This document shows, piece after piece, positions 54,612-64,000 of a stretch of 64,000 nucleotides of DNA. The notes beneath the pieces are model-generated. The model saw only the letters and a program-made list of their open reading frames with translations, was not told where the DNA came from and searched no databases. The translations under genes were made by a program, and so were the position numbers. Source of the stretch: Chamaecrista fasciculata (taxonomy: Eukaryota > Streptophyta > Magnoliopsida > Fabales > Fabaceae); assembly GCA_003254925.1 (NCBI GenBank), contig QANZ01053186.1:141232-205231 (forward strand), given 5' to 3'. Position 1 is the first letter of the stretch. Each line of letters opens with the position of its first letter.

Positions 54612-57109
54612 ATAACTACCTTCCTCCCTTTGTGTACTTGATTTGGAGTTTTACTCCCTCTCGTTTTTTTTTTAATAAAATATTTATCATATAATTTTGA
54701 AATGAAATTTAGAATTTCTCAACCAAGTTTGATTGGTCTAATAGTTGAGTTTATTAGATTACTTAAACAAGTATGTAGTAACTAATTAGCCAACAACATA
54801 CTCTTAAATGAAGTACATATTCATAGAGGATTAGTCATTGACATGTCAAGAGATAATTCAGCAACCCAAAAAAAATTAGAATGTCTTTTGCACTCCTTAT
54901 CGTTGGGTGATATGTCTATCATATAATCAAGCAAGGAATCAACGGTGATATTTTTGTTTTCGTAATTTATATTACCTAATTGTTTGTACATATAAGTTTT
55001 TATTATGATTTACGAGTGTAATTGTCATTCATTGCATTAGGATCCGAAGTGTGTGACCCACCCACCTCTCTGTTAATGGGCCCGGGCCTTGTTTAGATTC
55101 TTGGTCCCTTCCATAGCTCAATCTTACGCTACCTTTTACTTACACCCATCGAGTTTAGCAGTAGAGGGTGATCGAACCAGAGATTAATTACGCATAAAGA
55201 CAATTTTCTGACTATAATACTTTATTGAAAGCGACTCACTGATTATTTAGAAATTAAAATCAAATTAACATGTCTATATTGTACTGACTAGAGATAAGAT
55301 AGATATATCATGTATATGTTGAGGTTACTAATAAGTTAATGAGATGAGACAAAGGAAATACACAAAAAAAGGACATGAACATCTGAATTGTGTTAACTGT
55401 TAAGTAATACCAAGGCCACCATGGGCAAGTGCGACCTTTACTAAATAATGTTTAATCAAAGTGCGATTATGGGAATTAAGAAGAAGCCAACCAATTAATG
55501 TTATACAATGACTTGAAAGTTGAAGCCTCGTTCGCTCGTGTCTTTTTACAAAGTACAAACACGAATCAATTAAGCATGCATGGTGTGGTGAATGATACAC
55601 TCAAGAAGAAGAAAAGCAAAGTGGAAAGACGAAGAAGGGACTAAAATGGAAGAATGTAAAATAATTTCGGACTAGAATGGAAATTGTACAGCAGGAGGCT
55701 CCATTCGAGTTGGGCAAAACTCCAAGACTTAAAGTCTTCACAAAATTCATCTTACTTCAATACAATACATTCCCCTATTTATTCTTACTCTACTATAACA
55801 ACTTTCCTAACAAACTTGCATCACAACTCAACAATAATCACGAGATTCCTCTCTTGCACGTAGTTCTCCTTTGATGATGAAGGCTCACGCTTCCCATGCC
55901 CAATTTGTGAGTCACATGCCACATCAACCTTCCACGTTGGCGTTCCACCTCAATTGTTGATGCCATATCTGTCCTAATCGTATCAGATAAGCGAGGTTAT
56001 TTTAATTTTTAATGGAACCAATTAGTGTGATCCTGATCATCCCATCTGCCTCCTCCATATTCATGCATTAATCAGTGGTTAATGAATTGACCAAAAGTTA
56101 AACCCTTTTTTAGGTGGGAATTGGATGCCTCTCCTCTCCTAGCTACCTCCAATAAATTTCTGAGATTCGTTAAGCTTCGGTAATTAATTAACCCACCTTC
56201 TGCTCCAAACCTGTTATCTCTATATGACAATTGGGCCGTGCTACTTTTTTTGTTTCATGAATCGGACCTATGAAGCACTTTCCACTTGGAACCCAAACAT
56301 ATTAATTCATTTTAATATATTTGCGTGATCGATCTTTGTGGGAATAGTGGAATACTGAATAGGGTGACATCTTTGTACCTTTCAACGTGGTAAATAGATA
56401 TATTACCAAATTTGGACTGCACATCACCCACTCTTTGATTTTTTTTTTTGTCATAACAAGGACACAATAATAGTAATTAATTTAATTTGGAGACACAATC
56501 GATGAAACAATTAATCTAAATATTTAAAGTTAGACATATAAAATTTAAAGTTGTAAACAATCAGTTTTAACACAATAACACAAAAAACTTTTGGTTTTAC
56601 TTCTTAATATGTACTTTAGTTATTCACTCTCTCCTTTTAATTTGTTTGGGTTTTCGTTCATATATATGTTTTTGGTGGTGGTCACTGATCAATGCCTGCT
56701 AGCTTCATGTGCGCTTAGTCACTCAATCCGGCAATCAGCTAACTAACTATTATTTCATACAAACTAGTTTTCCTTTCTGGATATAGACAATAATGTCATT
56801 GCAACATGCCATTAAAAAAAACCTTAGATTCGAAAATCAACCTGTATACGTTACTCCTTCTTAGATCATAATGGAAAAGAGAAAGAGATGGTACATTTTG
56901 AATTGCTCAGGTAAGCTCTAGACATCTATTATTAATAGTCTTAAGAGTCTAGTTTTGGATTTGCATCTTGATTGGCTTAAAGCGATTGATGCATTCACCT
57001 CAACTTCAAAAAAAAAAAATCATCTACTAATGGGAATGGGAAGTTGAGAGGTGAAGAGATTAATTTTAAATATCTCAAATTATGATATTTTAGAGAGGAC
57101 TTGCCTTCC
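54612..57109. other. Long intergenic region, no gene recognised
   Basis: AT-rich and without an open frame that resembles a protein. Short GGGACTAAAATGGAA-type repeat words occur around 55637-55680. Confidence 0.45.
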
Positions 57110-57590
57110 CAAACAATGGAAAGGGTCATATATGGAGACTGAAGACCTAAAAGTGGATTGCCGACTTCTCTAGTTCCATTTGAGTAGTCGTTGTTATGCT
57201 GTTGAGCTAACGGCCATCCATCATGGCTTCAAGTTAGCTTGTTCCTGGCCTTAGGTACTTTTGCTTTAGCCACGAGCACAATTATGGGAGGATATAGTTC
57301 AACTCATCACTATATGGGGTGCTCATTGAGGACATATCAGAAACCTTCTTGAGGTGATCATATAGAGGCTTTTTTATCATCCGCACCTGAAGGGAGGCCA
57401 ATTTCTATACCAAAACATACTTGTTAAGATTGGATCTAAAGATAGAGTGGATTTGGGAGGATCCCCCCAAGAAGTTCAATATGCTCTTTTAGCAGATAAT
57501 GCTGATATTATTTTTGTTAGGCATCAGTGCTTTCTATATCTTAATTTTGGGCCAAAGCTTTGTATTATTGTATATCTTTTATGCACCAAA
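57110..57590 (+). pseudogene. Degenerate RNase H domain of a LINE-type retrotransposon
   Basis: Short in-frame pieces in shifting frames recall the plant LINE RNase H tail. AVELTAIHHGFKLA comes near 57199, a REAN-containing stretch near 57395 recalls the usual HxxREAN helix, and a DPP followed by EVQYALLADNADIIFVR comes near 57464-57520. Stops and frameshifts interrupt it, so it is a dead fragment. The upstream reverse transcriptase was not seen. Confidence 0.55.
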
Positions 57591-57841
57591 AGAAAAAGTA
57601 TGTAATACTTAAATTCAAGTGTTGAAGTTCATGGATAATGAATTAATGAACTATTTACTTTTCTCTTGAGGATTTCTTTTGTTTGATAGGTTCTCTTGAT
57701 GAGGAGTTGGGCATTAGACGACACGCATTGAAACTGCCATTTTAATTAATGATAAAGAAATTATTAGTAAAGTGAAGTTAAGTGGCTCTTGAACTTGATA
57801 ATGCCAAATGACAAAGAAAGGCATTTTAGAGGATGGAAAGA

Positions 57842-57916
<75 letters not shown>
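57842..57916. repeat. (TAA)n microsatellite
   Basis: About 25 uninterrupted AAT/TAA units, the longest simple repeat in the window after the CT run. Translations across it are poly-Ile and not real proteins. Confidence 0.97.
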
Positions 57917-57917
<1 letters not shown>

Positions 57918-57959
57918 TGTGTAAAGCCGAATTGAATGAATTGAATAGTGAGGTATGGG

Positions 57960-58450
57960 TGTTCAGGGTCAACCCGCCAACCCGCTAAAAACAACCCAAC
58001 ACATTAGTTTGGGTTGGTTTGGGTTCAAAAAGTTGAGCCCGCTGTGATTTGGGTTGGGCTGCGGGTTTCAAGATTTTGAGCCCGTTCAACCCAACCCGCT
58101 AGCCTGCAAAAATATTAAATAAAAAATAAAATTAATTTTTTATTTAGTTAAAATTATATTTTAATATCACAAATCATCATATTATTTTTATAATTTGGTC
58201 AATTAATAAATTTTTATTCTTAATTTAGTCCATAAAAAATAAATTGTGAAAGACCAAATTAAAGAAAAAAAATTAAGAGGGACCAATTTTTTTATAAAAT
58301 AAATATATAAAAAATAAAAAAATTAGTATGGGCTAACCCGCCAACCAACCAAAACCAACCCGCCACCGTTTGGTTTGGATTGACTCAATTAATTTTTTTA
58401 GTCCAACCCAACCCGCCAAATAAATTTGTGAACCCAACCTGGCTATAAAC
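57960..58450. mobile_element. Probable hAT-like foldback element, right end unclear
   Basis: The left part has GGTGTTCAGGGTCAACCCGCC and repeated GGGTTGG/CCAACCC words. The right part mirrors this with CCAACCCAACCCGCCAAA and CCCAACCTGG. The middle is AT-rich. The layout recalls the 38361 element, but target duplications were not found. Confidence 0.5.
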
Positions 58451-59180
58451 TCGCTGGTAGGAGGAGCGTATAAAGAAAGTCCACCAGCCGTCAAGCAAGG
58501 GACCCAGAGCACCAGACAACAATCTTAATCATGATGCGACCCAACGACTAACCGCTAATCAATAACGGAATCTTGTACACGTGTCAAATTTCAATTTTGA
58601 GCTTGCTACGGTGTAGAAGAAAAATCAAAAGATATAGCCTATCAATCAATTATGGCTACACACAAAAACAAAGTCGCTTACGACTCCCTTTCTTTCCTAG
58701 CCCATTTTAAGATTGTCCTATCTTTCCTTCCATTCATCTCCAACCTCCATGTGGACTCTCTTCCAAAACCAAAATCCACAAATCTCGCATGACATCATCC
58801 ATCAATAAAAGAAAAACTCGATCGCTTTTATTATGTGTATTACACTATTACTTGCTTTAAAGTGCAATTAATATTTTAAAACAAAAACAAACAAAAATAT
58901 CATATTTTGAGATATGTTTTGGCTAGAATTACTTATTACTTTTGGTAGCGGTGCATGCTACAACTATTTGTTGTAATATAATTATCAAGCATAACTCTTT
59001 TTAGAAAAAGGAGAAATAGGAAAACCCAAACTCGTATGATTTATATCATTAAATTTACAAAGCTTTCTCCGTTACAAAGATATTTACATTACAAGAGGTG
59101 TCTCTGTTTTGGTGGAGTGGAAAAGGGGAATGTTGTGAAGAAAAATCAGACGGCTGGGAATGACAAGATATGATGGGGTT
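58451..59180. other. 3' flank of the ARM-repeat gene
   Basis: AT-rich. The part nearest 59180 is likely the 3' untranslated region of the ARM gene. Nothing else was recognised. Confidence 0.45.
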
Positions 59181-60679
59181 TTATGCTGACACTTGTGAGG
59201 TACGAGCAGCGATGTTGCCGGATCTTGGTTGCCGTAAAAGATCTATTAGTGTCTCAGCCTGTCCACATTTTGCACACACAATTAGCCACCACAAAATCCA
59301 ATACATTATTTTTTTGTTTTTTTTTAAAGAAATAGACTCCACTTTGAAAGCAGGAAAAGGAAAAATGGTTTTTGTAAATTTCAAAACAATTTTGAAAAAG
59401 GGGCCATAACTATTGGTCTATACATATGGGGGACCTCGGAAAAAGACGTACACGCCCACGCTAATCTAGCCTAAACCTATGTGAATGATATATATAATTA
59501 TAATATCCTTTTTTCGGAAAAAAGTTGTTGCTAAATGGAGAAGAAGGCAATGAATTACATATGTATGATATTATATGATGAATGCAGTGTTGGCCAATGA
59601 AAGGGCGATTTTAGCAAAATGCATTATTTTCCTCTGCTCACTAATTAAGATATGGTGGTATTTCAATATTGAGAAATAAGTGTTGGAAGTGTGACCTTTT
59701 GTTTGGCGCGATTTGTGCCGGACTGAGACAATGCGACTAAGGGAGGTATGGCTCCTTCTCGAGCCACCATTGTACGATAAGCGATGCTATCTTCGCAAAT
59801 CTGCAAGAGAATGACCACAGCAATTTCCTTTTGTCTCTGAGTTCCCACCTCTATTATTTCCACCAACACCGGAATCCCTCCTTCTTCCACCAGCGCCGTC
59901 CTCGCCTCCGGCACCGATACCAGAACGCTCAACACGTATGCTGATTTGTCCACCATGTTTGACCCTAAATCCGCCATCAATTCCACCAACGCCTTCATGA
60001 TTCCTGCTTGTATTGCTCTGATTTTATTCTCCTTCACCGAACACAGTGAATACAGCGCCGTCGATGCGTCTTTCTTCCCGCGGAATCCACCGTTCTCTAG
60101 AAGATTCACTAGCAGCGGAATGGCACCTGACCTTCCGATTGCGATCTTGTTTTCCTCTATTTGCGACAGACGAAGCAGAGCGCATGCTGCGTTCTCTCTC
60201 GCCGTTGGCGTTCCTGTCCTTAGGGCTCGAACCAGCGGCTTAATCGCTCCGGATGCGGCTATAAGCTCTTTGTTCTCGTCGCAGAGGGAAAGATTCAGAA
60301 TCGCCGTCACGCCGTACTCTTGTAGCTGAAGGTCCGGCGAAGATATCAGCGAAATTAAGGGCTTAATTGCGCCGGCTTTCGCGATTTTGAGACGATTCTC
60401 GGATTTGTTCTTGGCGAGTAATCTGATCTCCAAGGCGGATTGCTTTTGGTCGTCGATGGAAGAGGAGTGGAGATCAGAGACAAGCTGACGGATGAAATCA
60501 TCAGAATTCTCGGAGGCGCAAGCAATAAGAAGACGACGGCTCTGCGATGAAGCAGTCGGAAATTCTCCAGATCTGTCACTGTTACAGTCGCTGAAAGCAG
60601 AGGAGGAATCGTCGTTGATACTCAATTGGCTGATACTTCGCCCAAAATAGGCGTAATTAGCTGGGCTCTCTGATCCCAT
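59181..60679 (-). CDS. ARM-repeat protein (PUB4-like without U-box)
   Basis: Two exons on the minus strand, 60679-59696 and 59258-59181, encode 353 residues. The join AKQK|AETLIDLLRQPRSG restores a typical last repeat; the donor is AAG/GTCACA and the acceptor GTGGACAG. Nearly the whole protein after residue 60 consists of about six or seven armadillo repeats, with motifs such as AGAIKPLISLISS, LQEYGVTAILNLSL, ENAACALLRLS, GAIPLLVNLLENGG, KKDASTALYSLC and EGGIPVLVEIIE. The N-terminus is Ser-rich (SINDDSSSAFSD). It resembles the ARM region of plant U-box E3 ligases such as PUB4 and PUB14, but no U-box is present; this is the known U-box-less group (Arabidopsis At3g01400-like). The ATG at 60679 is the first in frame, preceded by a GCCATA hexamer repeat. 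Confidence 0.9.
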
Positions 60680-61426
60680 GGCTATGGCTATGGCTATGGC
60701 GACGTACAATCAAAAGTCAATTCGTATAAAAAAGATTCGTTTGCGAAGGAATGGGGTTAGGTTACCGGATTTCTGGTTCAACCAAAGCAAGATTCGAACG
60801 TCAGAGAGAAAGAGAGAGAGGAGAGAGATAAAATCTTCTGGTGTGGCGTGGTGAGTATCACAAATCACATTTTACAACCTCGCCTTGGGGTGTAATGGGA
60901 CCGACACGTGTACACCTTAAGCATCGAGGACCGTACAAAAATCGCAGTCACGTGCGAGGGCTCTCTTTTAACGCGTGCGTTGGAGGACGATCGTTATTCA
61001 ATAAAGAAAGGAAATTAAAGAAGTGTTATAGAAATAGAAGCTCCCAAACCCAAAGCTTAAACAGAGTTTAGTTAGTAATTTTGATTGGAATAATATTGAG
61101 ATGTGATGATATTGGAAATTGTGATATTGTATTGGAAAGCGTGAGGATGAGAAAATTTTGGATGAAGGGTTAGATGTCGATCCAAGTGGATGAGATGATG
61201 GGCCAAAATAAAAATAATATTGTAATTATTTTTAAGAATACAATTTGGTCAATAAATTTGTACCGGTCCTATTAATCAATCCCTAACATGTGTAAATGAT
61301 AACTTGGGGCTTACACGAAATCCCAGTCATCAATAATCGGATCTATTTGTGAAATCCAACGAAAAAAAATAACAAAGAATAATTTGAGGACCATAATGCA
61401 AATAACAAAACAACACAAAAATGTTT
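60680..61426. other. ARM gene leader and upstream region
   Basis: A purine-rich GA leader near 60800-60835, then non-coding sequence that includes ACACGTG (60905), CACGTG (60949) and ACGCGT. These are G-box/ABRE-like words that could belong to the ARM gene promoter. No gene was seen. Confidence 0.4.
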
Positions 61427-61710
61427 GGTGAATGGTTCATTTTGATCCAAAATGTATGCCCTAATATTCATTTGGTCTATTATGTTTCAAAATGTTCATA
61501 TTGGTCCTAAATGTTGGCAAAATGATTCATTTTGGTCCTAAATACTGGTAAAATGTTTTGTTTTGGTCCCAACCAAATAGAGAAAGTATTCTTTGGGAAC
61601 AATACGTAGCTCTAAACAAGCCATATTCAATAGTTGGGACCAAAATGAAACATTTTGAAAATATTTAGGAGCAATTTGAATATTTTGAAATATAATGGAC
61701 CAAAATGAAT
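61427..61710. mobile_element. Partial copy of the 51941-type foldback element
   Basis: Shares TGTATGCCCTAATATTCAT, TTGGTCCTAAATGTTGGCAAAA and the mirrored GGACCAAAATGAA arms with 51941-52477. Its right end abuts a second repeat at 61711. Confidence 0.7.
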
Positions 61711-61860
61711 AGGCCAAAGTCCTATTTTGGTCCCCCAGTTATGCTCCTTGTTCCAAATAGGTCCCCCAGTTATTTTTTGTTCCATATTGGTCCCCCAGTT
61801 ATGCAAAACTTGAAAAAGTTGGTCCTTCTAACGTTTTCCATCCATTTTTCCGTTAAAAAA
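61711..61860. mobile_element. Half of a GGTCCCCC-type foldback element
   Basis: Starts GGCCAAAGTCCTATTTTGG, then has three spaced GGTCCCCCAGTTAT motifs. The complementary right arm is absent, so this is one arm only. Confidence 0.6.
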
Positions 61861-61990
61861 AGAGTAAAAATAAACTTTCATCCCAAAAGTTTTATTTTCT
61901 TATATTAAGGTCCTTTTCTTTTTATAATAGGATCAAAACGTAAGAAAAGAAAGTAAATTAAGATTTTAAGTGAATTTACCCAAAAAATAC

Positions 61991-61993
<3 letters not shown>

Positions 61994-62064
<71 letters not shown>
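61994..62064. repeat. (CT)n microsatellite
   Basis: About 35 CT units. On the minus strand it reads as an Arg-Glu repeat that directly follows the bHLH fragment. Confidence 0.97.
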
Positions 62065-62066
<2 letters not shown>

Positions 62067-62424
62067 CACAAACCGGTGGTTCAACTTTGCCCGCCGCTGC
62101 CTCTCCGCCTCCACGTGGTTCACCGGCGTCGTCTCCCGGTTCAAACCGGGTTTCCTCCCTCGCTTTTTCTTCGCCGTCGGCCGTTTTCCCGGACCATCCG
62201 AATCCGAATGCGACTGCTTCGACTCTCCGTACGACGACCCGGATTTATGACCCGACTCAATTTTCGGAGTTTTCATCATCTCTGTCGTTGCTTTCTCCTC
62301 CTCTTGGTGTACCCCGGCGAGAATGGCGAAGTCCACGTCGAGGAATTCGACCGGCGTGGTCGTGGTCGGAGAGAAATTCTGGTGATGGAGATCAGAGGAA
62401 GAAGACAAAAGAGTGTTATTCTGG
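62065..62424 (-). pseudogene. bHLH transcription factor fragment (MYC2/bHLH14-like)
   Basis: The minus strand reads LLSSSSDLHHQNFSPTTTT, then VDFAILAGVHQEEE, then an acidic/Ser-rich linker (SYGESKQSHSDSDGPGKRP). The basic region KKKRGRKPGLNRETTPVNHVEAERQRRAKLNHRF follows. The H-E-R residues needed for E-box binding are present (NHVEAERQRR). The KRGRKP-NHVEAERQRR arrangement is typical of subgroup III MYC/bHLH14-type jasmonate-pathway regulators. After HRF the frame runs into the CT microsatellite, so helix 1 is cut and the loop, helix 2 and ACT-like tail are missing. The N-terminal part is absent too. It may be a real gene broken by misassembly next to the N gap rather than a true pseudogene. 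Confidence 0.7.
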
Positions 62425-62676
62425 TCGACGTGGACTTCGCCATTCTCGCCGGGGTACACCAAGAGGAGGAGAAAGCAACGACAGAGATGATGAAAACTCC
62501 GAAAATTGAGTCGGGTCATAAATCCGGGTCGTCGTACGGAGAGTCGAAGCAGTCGCATTCGGATTCGGATGGTCCGGGAAAACGGCCGACGGCGAAGAAA
62601 AAGCGAGGGAGGAAACCCGGTTTGAACCGGGAGACGACGCCGGTGAACCACGTGGAGGCGGAGAGGCAGCGGCGGG
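62090..62676. repeat. 252-bp inverted duplication of bHLH coding sequence
   Basis: Arms 62090-62341 and 62425-62676 are reverse complements, and their translations agree over the whole stretch from DVDFAILAGV to AERQRR. The 83-bp spacer (62342-62424) continues the bHLH reading frame on the minus strand only, so the left arm is the native orientation. The right arm ends exactly at the N gap. Confidence 0.9.
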
Positions 62677-62950
62677 NNNNNNNNNNNNNNNNNNNNNNNN
62701 NNNNNNNNNNNNNNNNNNNNNNNNNNNNNNNNNNNNNNNNNNNNNNNNNNNNNNNNNNNNNNNNNNNNNNNNNNNNNNNNNNNNNNNNNNNNNNNNNNNN
62801 NNNNNNNNNNNNNNNNNNNNNNNNNNNNNNNNNNNNNNNNNNNNNNNNNNNNNNNNNNNNNNNNNNNNNNNNNNNNNNNNNNNNNNNNNNNNNNNNNNNN
62901 NNNNNNNNNNNNNNNNNNNNNNNNNNNNNNNNNNNNNNNNNNNNNNNNNN
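62677..62950. other. Assembly gap (274 N)
   Basis: Undetermined bases. The right arm of the inverted bHLH duplication runs into it, and no bHLH sequence resumes on the far side. Confidence 0.98.
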
Positions 62951-64000
62951 CGTTATTAGATTTAGGAGTCCTTTAATTTGACAAAAAATTATAGATAGAA
63001 CCATTGTCCACATATATAGAACATATCCAAACTTAGAATAACCGAAAACTGAAGAAAATACAATATCTGAGATTGTCTTATTTTATGCCCATTTCATTAA
63101 TTTTTTATCATTCCTCAATAAAAAACTGTATTGCTCAAACAATAGAGTTTTACAGTTTATCTCTCTCCCCATCAATCACTCTCACATCAAAGTTTTATAT
63201 TCAATTTTTGATTTGATAAAGAGAGAGAGATAGACTATAAAAAGTCCATTGCTTAAGCAATTGATCTTTTTATAGCATTACTCATTCTATAATAATATAA
63301 GAGACAAGTATGATTGAAGAACGATGAATATTGCAACTAAAAAAATAATAATATTATAAATTTTTTTTAATTAAATTAATATAAATTATATATATATATA
63401 AATAAGAGTGTGTGTGGAGTATGTGAGAGAGAGAGAGAGAGGTGTATGTGTGTGTGAGAGAGAGAAAGAGAAAAAGTGTGAGTGGAAAAGAGAAAACAAT
63501 TGATGAGAAGTGATAGATAGATAGAGAAAATTATAAGTGTAATAAATGAGGGTATGTAAAATTACTATTTTGTTTAGTTTTTTTTTATTTGTATTAAAGT
63601 ATAGGTAATTATAGGTGTATAAGTAGGGATAAATTAGTAATTGTAAGAGAAAATGAGATGATGTTGTGAATGAGATAATGATGTGGATGAGATGAGATGG
63701 AGGTTCCAAAAAAACACCTAATCAATACTGTTCATCGAATCCTAAGATGAGATGATGATTGAATGAGATTGAATCCTAAGATGAGATGATGATTGAATGA
63801 GATTGGATTAAGTTTGAAGCTTCCCAAACCGGCCCTTCATTAGGTGGTAAGTTGGGGTTAGGAGAACATGATTGGGTACTGTAGCGTTTTGCGTTTCGTT
63901 ACACTAACGCCAGCAGCTTTATGCCACGTGGAATCATTTACTTAAAATATTTGTTTTCGTTTTCAACTCGCACATGCCCTTCATCAATCATGGGAATCAG
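62951..64000. other. AT-rich repeat region, no gene
   Basis: Includes GA-rich and TG-rich stretches (63420-63480). A reverse-orientation match to 32155-32205 lies near 63590-63620. A 34-bp direct duplication (GAATCCTAAGATGAGATGAT...) lies at 63737-63804. Probably a diverged non-autonomous transposon that shares a family with the 32-33 kb region. Confidence 0.45.

Noticed and set aside
57764-57994. Open frame with a long poly-Ile run
   Set aside because: A translation of the TAA microsatellite.
62425-62676. Plus-strand bHLH gene
   Set aside because: The spacer before it does not continue a bHLH reading frame on this strand, so it is the inverted copy and probably an artefact. The minus-strand reading is preferred.

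Overview
This is a nuclear chromosome segment from a flowering plant, almost certainly a eudicot. The genes are intron-rich with GT-AG introns, the intergenic DNA is very AT-rich, and the protein families are plant ones: strigolactone receptor D14, a D5-type cyclin, EXO70, DUF7950, ZCF37-like and a MYC-type bHLH. The species cannot be named from the sequence. Three runs of N (43509-43512, 47878 and 62677-62950) mark it as assembled sequence.

The left third (1-29 kb) is gene-rich. In order: a heptahelical (adiponectin-receptor-like) membrane protein on the minus strand that runs off the left edge; a DUF7950 protein; an EXO70 exocyst subunit that looks like the EXO70I type; the GPN-loop GTPase QQT1/GPN2; a ZCF37-like small protein; an AKAP17A-like RRM protein (minus); a small VCP-interacting-protein-like gene with an uncertain second exon; and an IFRD-family protein (minus, 13 exons). 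Exons were joined by hand from splice sites, and reading phase was checked by exon lengths. From 29 to 42 kb and 44 to 53 kb the window is mostly AT-rich repeats and small DNA transposons, with one cyclin D5 gene at 42.7-44.0 kb. The right end holds D14 (53.0-53.9 kb), a two-exon ARM-repeat protein (59.2-60.7 kb, minus) and a broken bHLH fragment caught in a 252-bp inverted duplication beside a 274-N gap.

Mobile DNA is the other main theme. Several elements are defined exactly by target-site duplications (TSDs): foldback Mutator-like elements with perfect 9-bp TSDs (5930-6243, 19718-20375, 24094-24852, 51941-52477); hAT-type MITEs with 8-bp TSDs (8460-8855, 46167-46563, 50715-51203, 38361-39051); a hAT element carrying a tRNA-derived SINE and another foldback element (48208-49123); and short Helitrons ending in a hairpin plus CTAG (37072-37427 and 47671-47878). 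No operon-like or CRISPR-like structures are present, and no tRNA or rRNA gene was found.

The most unusual gene feature is in QQT1. Two of its nine introns have minor-spliceosome (U12) signals, one GT-AG and one AT-AC. The genes are mostly unrelated housekeeping or signalling genes and do not form an obvious pathway. D14 and an EXO70I-like gene both have links to strigolactone or arbuscular-mycorrhizal biology, but they lie 45 kb apart and any functional link is speculative.
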